64,000 bases of DNA from positions 2,294,001-2,358,000 of the forward strand of contig OZ218960.1 in the NCBI GenBank assembly GCA_965112735.1. The letters are read 5' to 3'. The translations under genes were made by a program, and so were the position numbers. Shown here one piece after another: positions 10,891-27,777 of this stretch (positions are counted from its first letter, which is position 1; the number at the start of each line of letters is the position of its first letter). The notes under the pieces are model-generated. The model did no database searches. It was not told the origin of the DNA and saw nothing but the letters and a program-made list of their open reading frames with translations. Source of the DNA: Phaeosaccion multiseriatum. Taxonomy: Eukaryota; Ochrophyta, other classes.

Positions 10891-12384
10891 ATGGAGCCCT
10901 CAGAAGCTGGGGTGGTTTGTGTGGGCAGTGTAAACGTGGACCTTGTTGCATACACAGATTCCCTCCCACAAGTCGGCGAGACAGTTATCGGCAGAAGCTT
11001 TGAAAAGAACGCGGGGGGGAAGGGGGCCAATCAGATAGTGCAAGCTAGTTTGCTCGGCGCTCCTGCTTGGTTGATTGGATCGGTCGGCAATGATGCCCAT
11101 GGATATGAGTCGATTACCACCTTAAAAGACGCGGGTGTGGACGTGTCCGGTGTGAGCCGCACGGGCGATTGCTGCACCGGCATAGCCCAGATTTGCGTGG
11201 ACGATGCTGGTGCCAATACAATCGTCGTCGTGCCCGGAGCCAACCTTGCTATAGAACCGAAGGACGTGGAGGGCCAAGGAGCGCTTTTTCAGAAGGGTAG
11301 AGTGCTGCTGGTGAGTGGTGTGATGAATGACATGAACAACAACTCCCCTTCTTCGTACAATACTTCACTCAAGGAAGTCTGGCCCCCACTTGCCTTCACA
11401 GTGTCAGCTGGAGATACCTCTGGAGACCGTCCTCTGCGCTCTTACGCTGGCCAAGAAGGAGGGCATGAAGACCATTCTGAATCCAGCCCCAGCGGTCCCT
11501 CTCTCCGACGACATGTACGCCCTGTGCACCTACCTCATCCCCAACGAGGTCAGAGCCCCCCCCCCCAAAGCTATTCTCTCTTTGCTTTTCTTCTACGGCC
11601 GGAGTGAGGGGCGAGCGGCGGTGCCTTACCCTCACCCCAGATGTGCTCTCTCCTCCTTTTCCCAACTCCCTACCGGTGCTCGCTCGCCTGCCATACCAGA
11701 CGGAGCTCGCTGTCCTCTGCCCCGGCACCGACACCGAGTCCCTTCCTAGCATGACCGCTGCCGCTCAGAGTCTCGTGGACAAGGGGGTTGGCAACGTCAT
11801 CGTCACCCTCGGGGAGAGGGGCGCCCTGCTGGTGACCGAGGAGGGGAAGCAGCACCACTTCGAACGTAAGTAAGGCACGAGCACGAGTCTGGCCCAACCC
11901 AAGGCCTCCTCAAGGTCTGGTGTGTGAACGTGTCGTCAACTTTTATTTTGTGTGCGGCGTCTCACATGTTCTGTCTCATTCCTCATGTCATGCATGCAGT
12001 GGAGAGGCAGGTGCAAGCAGAAGATACCGTCGGAGCGGGAGATGCCTTTGCTGGAGCCTTGGCGGCATTCTTGGCCTCTGGGGCAGAGGTTGCCATCGCC
12101 ATTCCCAAGGTACACAGGGGGGACGGAGGGGGAGAGAGGGAAGGAGGACAGAATGGGGGGGGTAGGAAAGACTGGGAGGAAGAGGGAAGCGTCGGTCCAA
12201 GCGCCTTACTCCTCTTCCCTTCCTTTCCAGCCAACAGATCTCACGTCCCGCACCCTCCCTCCTCCTCTTGTCCGTCCAGGCCTGCGCCATCGCGAGTCTG
12301 TCGGTGCTGAAGAAGGGCGCACAGAGCTCCTACGCTCGCCTTGCTGAGCTTCCGGAACATCTCAAACTTCCCGTGCAGGCCTAA
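10891..12384 (+). CDS. Ribokinase
   Basis: Exons: 10891-11310, 11402-11548, 11700-11865, 12000-12109, 12280-12384; all phases agree and the product is 315 residues. Ribokinase phosphorylates D-ribose with ATP to ribose 5-phosphate. PfkB-family marks are in order: GSVNVDLVAYTDSLPQVGET near the N terminus, the sugar-site motif NAGGKGANQIVQASLLG, the QLEIPLETVL segment, NPAPA, the NE-TEL junction formed by splicing exon 2 to exon 3, VIVTLGERGALL, and the catalytic anion-hole motif DTVGAGDAFAGAL. The C terminus SLSVLKKGAQSSYA is typical. No targeting leader is evident, so it is probably cytosolic. The ATG at 10891 is the first in frame. Confidence 0.95.
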
Positions 12385-12973
12385 CTCAAACTCAAACTCA
12401 AGCCCCTCGACGCCTGGACCCTTGACCCCTCGCTGCTGCTTTTGCTGCTGCTTTTGCTGCTGCGGCGGCGGCGGCCAGAGCACAGCAGCCTCTGGGGCGG
12501 TGGCTGGAGAGGGAGAGGGAGAGGGCGAGGGCGTTGCGCGGAGGGGTTGTGCCCTGGGCAGGATGGAAAGGTGACACACAACACACACAGTCAAACAGTC
12601 AAGGCAGTGGGCAGTCTCTTCCTTCTTTCTGCCCCGTCTGTCTATCGGGTGTGCCTATACGGATAAGGAAGGGAACGTATCGGCTGCAAGCTGTGGTCCG
12701 AAAGTCTCTGTTTCATTGATTTCATTTCGATGGGATGAGGATGGGGGAGAGAGGAGGGGGGAGAGAGTCCACACCCTACGCCGAGAGGAGAGGGGAGAGA
12801 ATCTACGCCCTGTGCTGACCGCCTGTACTCTTGCTCCCTGTGCTGCGTGCCTGCTTGTCCCTCCATGTTTATGCCCTCACCCTCAGACAGGCACGACTTG
12901 GCCTCACGCCCCCGTCGAGTCGAGACGCCATTTGGAGCGGGAGAATCACCAACTGCCTTCCTGACTCCCTCCC
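12385..12973. other. Convergent intergenic interval
   Basis: This lies between the 3' ends of the ribokinase and glycosyltransferase-sulfotransferase genes. It contains a CTG/TTTGCTG-rich stretch (about 12434-12465) and a GAGAGG-rich stretch, but no supported gene. Confidence 0.6.
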
Positions 12974-19334
<6,361 letters not shown>

Positions 19335-20006
19335 CAGGGTCCAGTAGGGCCCCTCTACCCCCCCCTTCTTCTATTCGTTCTGCTGCTGTTGCATCCCCGC
19401 CCTCGGCATGTACACATGGATGCGATGCTATCAATTTTGGCAGTGTTCACGCTGTTGGGTTGTGAAAGGTACCCAATTTTCCCGTTGACATAGTCAGTGT
19501 TCCTTCCTTTGATCTTCGCGACCAACGGGCCATGGGTGACCGGGCCAACCACTTCATTCGCCAACTGGCCCAACACTTCCACCGTCGACGAGGCCGTGCG
19601 GATCAACCCCATCTCTGGCTGGCTTCGTGCCCGCATGTCGGTATGTCGGTGGCCGCAGTGCGGGTCACCAGCCTTTGCCTTTGCCTTTGTGGCTCTCGAG
19701 TGTCTTGGCGCTCGCTCGGAAATGACTTTTCTTCTGGGGGTGGCGCCGATGCCCCCCTTCCTTGCCTTTGTTTGACAGCACAGCCAATCTTGCCTCGTCC
19801 TACTTGGCTGATGTCGCTGGGCTGTGTGAGTGCGTGGGTGGTCGCCTACTTACCTCGTGAGTTTGCGTAATAAGTAATGTTTTCTTTGTCCGTGGTGCAT
19901 GAGCCGGGACATGTAAGGTTATTTTATGTGTCCCCACGGAAGGAGACACACTACTTCGCTCTTCATACTCTCATTCACTCATCCATTCGTTCATTGAATA
20001 GATGTA

Positions 20007-20066
<60 letters not shown>

Positions 20067-20114
20067 AGGGGTCAAAATTAATGGGCGCTGGAACACAACA
20101 AACCAACGAACGCT
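19335..20114. other. Intergenic interval with (ATG)n repeat
   Basis: This is the upstream region of the glycosyltransferase-sulfotransferase gene and the 3' flank of the GRAM-VASt gene. A run of about 19 ATG triplets occupies 20007-20065. I find no supported exon. Confidence 0.6.
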
Positions 20115-20746
20115 TCAGAGGTTGAGGTTACCGCACGACAGCGCGTTCCGACTGCAGAACTCCTGCAGTGCTGCCGTGAGCATGCTCGGCTCAGCGGCCG
20201 TTGACGCCTCGCCTTCCTCGGGCTGTGGCCACTCCAACAGCACCTCCCCAACCCTGCCCAGCAGCGTTTGCGTGTCGCTCTGAAACGCTTGTGCATCCCT
20301 CTGTAACGCTTGCGCCTCGCTCTCAAAGGCTTGTGCGTCCCTCTCCAGCCCCTTGAGGATCCACTTACTGTACAGCCCACCCAAGACCAGCAGTGCCCAG
20401 GGCACTAGCCAGGCGGGGGGCAGGGGCCTCCTTTGCGGCTGCCTCTTCGCCTTGGGAGAATCAGCCACGACTGCTGCAGCCACAGCCTTTGGGGACGTCC
20501 GAGTCACAGCTTGGGGTGGGCGGGAATCGACCGCGACAGGCGGCTCAGTTGCCGAATCGACCGCCACAGATGGCTCGGTTGCCGCACTCCCCGCCGCCGT
20601 CTGAGCGGACGGGCGGATCTCCCTACCTCCCCTCGTAGACGAGGCCGCCTGCTGCGGCTGGTAAGGGGCCACAGCAGCGGAAAACACTGAGAGAGAGCTC
20701 GGCGTAACGGGCCGGATACGCAGCTTTCCTTTCCTCTTTCGCAGCA

Positions 20747-20793
<47 letters not shown>

Positions 20794-21166
20794 TCAACAC
20801 CCTCTTCTTCTTCCACCGGTATCCGAACCGCTTGCTCCGCCTCAGCCTCCGCCCTCTCCCTCTCCCCCTCCTCCTCCCCCTCCTCCGAGGAAGAGGGCTC
20901 CAGCACGGCCCTCGTGGCCACTAGGAACTGCTGCCACACTGCCTCACTGTCCTGCAGCCCCTTCCGCTCGATGGTGCGCCGCAGCATGGTGCTTTTAAAG
21001 AACTTGATGGACACACAGATGGTCAGTACACACGTCCCCACCTCTCTGCCGGGACGCACCACGCAGCTGTCCTCGATCTGAAAGTAGTCTGCGGTCGGTG
21101 TGGGACGAGAGGGAAGGGAAGGAAGAGGGGCTCGTGGTTGGTTGGTGGGTTGTGCGATGAGAACCA

Positions 21167-21200
<34 letters not shown>

Positions 21201-24113
21201 TGCAAGTCACTTGTTCCACAGTTGGCGGCATGGCAGGCATGTTCGTGCGCATATCCGACCAAAAGCCCCACCTCCCTCCCCACCTGCCATCATGATGTCC
21301 TCGAGATGCGTGGACGTTTCAATTATGAAACCGCTCTCCCCGAACCGCCTTAGCCGCTGAGCCTTGAGCGTCCTCGTCTCCTGCGGACCCATGGGGGCGG
21401 AAAAGGGGTGTACATAGCGCAGCTCTCTTGTTTGACCAAGCCACTGCGGTGCTATTTGCTCAGTACGCTCTGACTCCTCTCCCTCGCCCTCGCCCTCGCT
21501 CTCCCCGTTGGTGTCACAACCGTCGCCGTTGCCGTTACTCTCACCCATTTCTACCCAGGGCGTGGCGTTAACGTCCGAGTCCCCCTGGGACTCGTGAAAC
21601 GCCACAAGACCGTGTACGGCGTCGTCTGCGAAGAACAGCCCGTGCAGCCGGGCCAGAGAGCATGGCAGCGTCTCTGACAGAGTCACACTGGAGCCGCCCT
21701 CCTTCTCTCTGCGATCCACCAGCCCAGCCACCGCCTTTCCGAACTCCTCCTTCTCCTCCGCTGCGCTCGTCTGCGACTGCTCTTGGATGGTGGGTGCGCC
21801 ACTTGCCCGTCCTGCAGCTTGTTGTCTGCTTCTCAGCTGCCCCCCTACTTGCAAAAGTGACGAGACGCGGGCGACGCTTTCCCCCGGCAATGCTAGGCTG
21901 GACGGTTCCTCGAGCACATCAACCTCTGAGTCCCCTTCGCTGCCAGTCTCTGGCCTATGCCCGTTGCCCCCTGTGAAAGGCACACTGTCTTCCTCATCCT
22001 GCTGCTCCTGCCCCTGCTCCCGCTCCTGCCCCTCGCGCTGCTGCTGCCGCTGCTCCGAATGGGCCTCTCCCCCTCGGCTGCTAGACGCGCCTCTGGATGC
22101 AGACACGGCCACCGTTGCCCCATTCGGCAGCAATGCCTTGGGCGTCCCTTCGCCCTCTGCTGCCTTCGTGCCCGAGTCAGACAGAGAGCTCATGCTACTG
22201 TCCGTGCGCAAAATGGCTGGCGGCAAACCTGTTGTTCCATGAGTCGTCAAGAGGTGAGGAAGCAAGCAGTGGTGTGAAGGCGGTGGGGGCAAGAAGGTAT
22301 TTGTCGCACGACGGAAATCTTTGCCAGCCAGGCCTACCCACCCACCCACCCACCCACCCACCCACACACCCACACACACACCCACTCACACACCCACACA
22401 TATCCTTGGCGCACCATCTCTAAAGCCCGCTCCTCCCGAGCCTGTGTAGGTACCGCGGCCGTGTCTCTGCTCGTGCTGCTGCTTGATATGTGTGTCCGCT
22501 TCTCTAAGGTGCTCGCTGCGCTTCAACGCTTCGTATGCCTCCTTCTCCCGCTGCCGCTTCTCCCTCTGCAGGGATTGCGAGCAGCACAGCAGCAGCAGCA
22601 GCAGCAGTTGGTGATACAGTAGCAGTTGGCGATACAAGCAGTACGTTTGGGTCATGCTAATATAACAGCACAAGGCTAGCCCCCCACACAATGTCCAATG
22701 CCAGACCTTTCGAAGGCCACCCACCGCGCACGCCACACATATTCGCTCATTCACTCACCTCCTCTGCCCTCGGGTCCTTGATTGGCTGGAGGCCCTGGCT
22801 GATCCGGTGGTAGTTCTTCAGTGTGTAGTAAGCATCGTGCCTGTAGGGACAGCACAAGCGAGGGAAGGCATGCAAGGGGAGCGGCGGTCAATGCATGGAC
22901 TATGATGACGGCAATTACCAAAAGGCGCTCCGTGGGAGGGGGGTGGCTTTCTGAAACGGACCTGACAAAGGCAGCAACTACTCAAATGTCGTGTCTTCTT
23001 ACCTATCCCAAAAGGAGCGGAAGATGTACTCTCGCTTAGCCGTGATAATAGAAATGGCATTGGGGATGAAAAGTGCCGTCTTCTCCTTCGTAATGACGTG
23101 AATGTGACTGTTGCAAAGATATGAGTAAGGGAGGGAGCGCAGAAGGGCAACACAGCAGCGATTCCGGCACAATGGTAGTGATGCAGTGATGAGCCGAGCT
23201 GTGAGGTCTTTTTGGGAGACTACAACGGGCTGCTTTGGAGGTAGAGCACACAACTGACCGATTGACTGCCTTCCTTCCTTCTTTCCTTCCTTCCTTCCTT
23301 CCTTCCTTCCTTCCTTCCTTTCTTCCTCCTTCCTTCGATACCTATAGGGTATTTTGATGATCTTCTCGTAGCCGAAGAGGTTGCTGTAGAAGCAAATGAA
23401 CTGGTCAGTGGCGTACATGCGGCCGTGCAGCAAGATGCGCCCGTCCACAGCACAGGAGAAGTCCTCCTGCACCTTCCCGACCTGCGGCAGGCAGAGTGGA
23501 GAGGGGCCAAGGGAGAGACAGACAAAGACGCGGCATGAGAATGAGAGAGGAGCATCTCTATGTCACCGATGAGCAAGCACGCGTAGTTGAAGGGACGTTT
23601 CGCCCCCCACTAAGGGTCTCTTTCAATACGTACATCTGCTCCGAATATCTGCCGCACGACGTCGTCTCGATAAGCATCGTCGCCGGACCCGGTTATCCGC
23701 TCCAGCAGCCCCTTGCCCCCGCTTTGCTCTGAATCCCATGCCGCAATCACCGGCGCAGAGCACACCAGCGGGCGTACGCGTTAGATGGATAATGCCAGGC
23801 ACGGAAGCGTCCGAAACCGAACAACCAGAAGGTTCGAATCGTTCAGAGCAAGCGGTTAAAAATAAGCATTCCGGCAAGGAAGAAAGACAGTCCTGGAAGT
23901 AGGGCAAAGGAGGGGAAGAAAGACCAAGGGCGGTTGCTTGTCCTCACCTGTTTTCTTCCCCCCTCTCTCATGGCGAGCAGGAGAGGACTGCCTGTGATGA
24001 GAGTGATGTGTAATTGTAGAGCTGCCACGGCTCTTTAGGGCCACCGCTGTCGCCGCTGCTGCCAGCGCGGCCTTTTCCACCTCTGACTGCTCTTCATCCT
24101 CCTCTGGCACCAT
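20115..24113 (-). CDS. GRAM-VASt domain protein (LAM/ASTER-type sterol transporter)
   Basis: Eight exons, phases consistent: 24113-23948, 23728-23634, 23481-23342, 23107-23003, 22840-22759, 22565-22400, 22228-21284, 21088-20115; 890 residues. The GRAM domain spans roughly residues 90-165: VQEDFSCAVDGRILLHGRMYAT, FICFYSNLFGYEKIIKIPY, HVITKEKTALFIPNAISI, EYIFRSFWDR. A charged helix and acidic spacer follow. The VASt domain begins LHGLFFADDAVHGLVAFHESQGD and continues through the splice MMA-DYFQIEDSCVV to VSIKFFKSTMLRRTIE. A 15-residue polyglutamine run comes next. One C-terminal membrane span (WLVPWALLVLGGLY) is followed by a coiled coil (QAFESEAQALQRDAQAF). Family members sit at ER contact sites and move sterols; function here is by homology. 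Confidence 0.92.
20747..20790. repeat. (CTG)n polyglutamine-coding repeat
   Basis: About 14 CTG triplets on the plus strand encode polyglutamine between the VASt domain and the membrane anchor of the GRAM-VASt protein. Confidence 0.9.
22604..22637 (-). repeat. Paired dispersed-motif copies before an acceptor
   Basis: Two adjacent copies (TATCGCCAACTG and TATCACCAACTG on the transcribed strand) lie about 40 bp upstream of the acceptor of exon 22565-22400 in the GRAM-VASt gene and lead into a CTG run. Confidence 0.8.
23267..23338. repeat. (TTCC)n repeat in intron
   Basis: TTCC repeats lie next to the donor of exon 23481-23342 of the GRAM-VASt gene. Confidence 0.9.
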
Positions 24114-24402
24114 ATTTTATCCCTGTGCCCCCCTCCTTTCGGTCCTCGGCGCTCTACCCCTTGCTTTTGTTTTGTGTTGATCGAGCCACCCTGGACCGAG
24201 GAATAATGAGGCTCAAAGCCCCAAACACTACTGCTGGGGGGGGTAGCAGAGCCTTACTGCTGCTGCTGCGGCCTCCGAGGTCATGAAGCACGTATATTCG
24301 GGGTATGTGGCAAACGAGTCGCCGAAGGCCGGTTTTCCGAAAATTTTAGCTCACCCGCCCCCCCTTCCCTCACAACACCCTCTACTTTGATCAAAATTAA
24401 CA

Positions 24403-25473
24403 ATGGTGGGGCCAACAGAAGGACAAGGCAAGAGGAAAGAGAGCAGCAACAGCTCCAGCAGTGGCAGCGCTCACATCGAGAAGAAGCCCAAGACCGCTCT
24501 AGCTACTGCGACAGGAGGAGAGGCCTGCGATGGAGAGGTGGCCGAGGCCGACTACCAGGCCGTGGAGCGGCAGCTCGGGTATCGCCCCAAGAATCTCATG
24601 GCTGTGGCTGCTCGGAATGATCGAGGTCAGTGGAGGGAAGAGAGAGCAGCCTTGAGCTTGAAGCGATGCCAGAGACCAATCAGTACACGGATCATGTTCG
24701 CTTCATGATCTCACGACACTTCTCCCGTTACTTGCAGGGGAGCCGGCATCACTGAAGCTGAGGCCGCTTTGTCCAGCCAAAAAGGGCAAGGCGGAGATGA
24801 AGAAGAAGAGACAGGGCAAGGTGAGTCGAGTGACACGGCCACTCTGTTGTTAAGGGGACTTCTAATCCCTCCCTCCCTCGACGCCTCTCCTCTGCCGCAC
24901 CACTGCAGCTGGAGCCATTTCCCACGCACTTTTGGCTGTGCTGCCAAGAGTTGAGTGCTGCAGTGTCTGGGTTGGAGCAGTGCGGCCGCATCAAAGAGTG
25001 GGAAGCGAAGCTGCAGGCCAGCGCGGAGCATACAGACCGGATGAAGGGCTGCCACGAAAGGTAGTCATAGTTCACGAGCCAAAGGAAGCCTGGCACCCAT
25101 TCTATTTTGGGCCCTGCTCTGTCCCATAAGGACTGTGTTACCTGCTGTGTCCAGTCTTGCCAGTCTTGCCCCCAGCCCACCAGCAAACCACACCACCGGG
25201 CCACACCCGCTCATCTCCCCTCGACTGCCATCCCCTGGCAGGTATGCAGCGCTCCGATGGGCAGCTCTCTCGCCCGAGGACAGGCAGACCGTTGCGGCAC
25301 ACCCTGGCTGGGAGAAGGCGCTGGGGCCGACCGCAGGGGTGGCGGGCATCCGAAACTTCGCCACCATCAAGTGCCTTCATACGCACTACGCGCACTACCT
25401 GGCCACGAAGGACAACTTGATCGGGGAGTGGGTGCAGGAGGCACTGGACCTCGCCAGGGCGGGAGGGGGGTGA
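24403..25473 (+). CDS. DUF501 family protein
   Basis: Exons 24403-24625, 24738-24820, 24909-25060 and 25242-25473; phases agree; 229 residues. After a Ser/Lys-rich head the protein matches the DUF501 pattern: VERQLGYRPKNLMAVAARN, a basic linker, PFPTHFWLCCQELSAAVSGLEQCG, then RYAALRWAALSPEDRQ, and near the end GVAGIRNFATIKCLHTHYAHYLA with DNLIGEWV. The function of DUF501 is not established; bacterial members often sit near enolase and exopolyphosphatase genes. The plant and algal members are little studied. There is no leader, so location is unknown. The final exon ends in polyglycine, and a CAG repeat begins only 12 bp after the stop, in the 3' region. Confidence 0.9.
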
Positions 25474-25481
25474 GGAGAAGA

Positions 25482-25528
<47 letters not shown>

Positions 25529-26410
25529 GAGGAGAAGGAGGAGGCCCAAGAGAAGCAGGATGAGAAGGAGGAGGAGAAGGACGAGGCGACGTGAGCGTGA
25601 GCGGATTGGACTCACTGGTGGGTGACGCTGTGGCAACGCTATGACACTTAAGGCCCCCCACGAGTCGCTAAGTTGGCCATCGCCTTGGGCCGCCCCCTGT
25701 GCCGTCCTGCTGTGGTGAGGAGGACCCCCCCTACCCGACAATTGCCGCACACATATTGCACGAGGCTGGCGACGGCGATGGCTGTGGCGATGGCGATTGC
25801 TTGCTTCCTGAAGAGTCGTCAGAGTCGCCGATCGATGACTAAACACTTGACGAGCAGTGCTAGGGGCAGGTCGAGCTAAGGTCGAGCAGAGGTAGAGCAT
25901 CGGAGGTCGAGCACTGAAGTCGAGCACTGAGGTCGAGCATCATCGGGCTCATCAAGCTACATCCCCAGCGCTCATCAGGCTATCTCCTCAGCGTGCAATG
26001 GGACAGCTCATCAGCGCGAAATGGGGCGCCGAATGTGTCCGCCCACGCGCTCGCTGTTCTCGATCGGCCGCCGCTCATCTCAGGCATTCGACCTTAGGCA
26101 TGGGGCATTTTGGCATGGTTTGGTTGCTGCGGTTCCTGCGCTGGCCGCTTATTGAGCGTGCCCCCCCCCCCCCGGAGTGGCGGCGTAGTGGCGGGGGTGA
26201 GCGTGAACATCGCCCTTTGACTTCACGCTCACCCCCGCCCCAAGGGGAAGTAAGAAGTAAAAAAAAATTATTGACTTACTGTAACGCCGACGTACGAAGA
26301 GCTTCAAATGGCGTCCTCATAGCACCACCTTCTCTGAGTCACCCGCTTTGGTTGAAAAGTGACAAGGCCCCATATTTTTTCTTCTCACCTCTACCAAGCT
26401 GTGTGGGTCT
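25474..26410. other. Intergenic interval with repeats and a strong hairpin
   Basis: It contains (CAG)n at 25485-25525 and repeated GGTCGAGCA words at about 25868-25940. It also contains the word CTCATCAG repeated at 25945-26015 and a perfect 18-bp stem at 26190-26239. I find no supported gene. The right part is the 5' region of the ABC1K gene. Confidence 0.6.
26190..26239. repeat. Perfect 18-bp inverted repeat (hairpin)
   Basis: GGCGGGGGTGAGCGTGAA at 26190-26207 is exactly complementary to 26222-26239 across a 14-base loop. It lies about 170 bp upstream of the ABC1K reading frame. Confidence 0.85.
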
Positions 26411-26455
26411 ATGATGGGGCGCTCTTCATCTGAGAAGAAGAGAAGAAGTAGGAAC

Positions 26456-27741
26456 ATGAAGACCCTCAGTGTTGTGGGAGCGTCTGTGCTCGGGCTTGCG
26501 CAAATACGTGGCGGGTCAGCTTTCCACTCTCTTCCCCCGTCACGGAGTGGAGGGGGAGTGGGCAGGGTGGGGAGGGTCAGGAAGGGAGGAGGTGGCATGG
26601 GAGGAATGAAAGCGGCACCAGCAGTGAGGGGGGTTCGTTTGACGGCTCTGGCTTCACCTTCAGAGGCAATGCAGCGGCTCACCGATAAGATCAGTAACGT
26701 CGGAGTGGAGCCAGTAGTTGTGCCAGTCGACCAAGCGGCGAGCAGTGCTGGTAGCGGCGGGGGTGGTGTGGGTGCAGGCGAGATGCTGGATAGCTACGTT
26801 GGTACTCTGAAGCAGCTTTTGGGGCAGCAGCTGGGCTGGACAGAGAGCAAGGTAGCGGGGATCCCGGAGACGGTCAGGCAATTTGAGAGCGAGCTCCAAA
26901 GGCCCGTGATCGACGCTCCTCTACCGTCGTTTCCCTCGTCCTTAGGGGAGCTCATGGATGGCGCCGCGCGAGCCACAGAGGCGGCGTCTAAAGTAGCATC
27001 AGCAATAGCCTCGGCAGTACCGGATGGAGGGGTGCAGCAGCTACCTTCGGCGCTCGGCCACGGCTTGATCGACGCTTGGGCGTCAGAGTTCGTAAAGGTC
27101 ACGGCAGCCCTGTCTTCCGCGGGCGTCTCTGTCGAGCGGGGCGAAGAAGCCCTCATCATCCAGTCTGTGGGGCTGCTGGGCATCGTCTTTCTGGGAGCTC
27201 TCACAATTCTCATCGTCGGGGGCGGTGACGGCAGCAGGGGCGGGCCGGATACGAGGTCGCTGCCTACCGACTACGATCTTCCCCGCATCATGGGCTATTA
27301 CAACTCTCGCCCGGCCATGCTCATCTCGCGGCTCGTGACTGTGTCCAGCTCTCTCATCACGCTGGCCATTGCCCTGTACAAAGACAAGAAGACGGGGCAA
27401 TGGGAAGCCAATATGCCCAAGAGGGCTGAGTACTTCCGCGAGTTTGTGCAGAACGCCGGCCCGACCTACATTAAGGTGGGGCAGGGCGTGTCCGTGAGGC
27501 CAGACATCTTGCCGGAGCCGTACCTTGTGGAGTTACAGAAGCTGCAGGACCAGGTGTCCCCTTTCCCCGACAGCGAGGCGAGAGCGATATTGGAGCAACA
27601 GCTTGGACAGCCCCTCAGCGCTATCTTCGAGGATGTGTCAGCCTTCGACTCGCCCATCGCAGCCGCCAGTCTGGGCCAGGTAGGCGACTCGCTCAGTGGT
27701 GCTCTGTGTTCCTGTTCTTCTCTCGATTTTCACTCTCTCTC

Positions 27742-27777
<36 letters not shown>

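Noticed and set aside
19497-19870. Plus-strand frames upstream of the glycosyltransferase-sulfotransferase gene
   Set aside because: Short, without family resemblance, and located where the promoter of the minus-strand gene should be.
20007-20065. Poly-methionine open frame
   Set aside because: It is an (ATG)n microsatellite in an intergenic interval.
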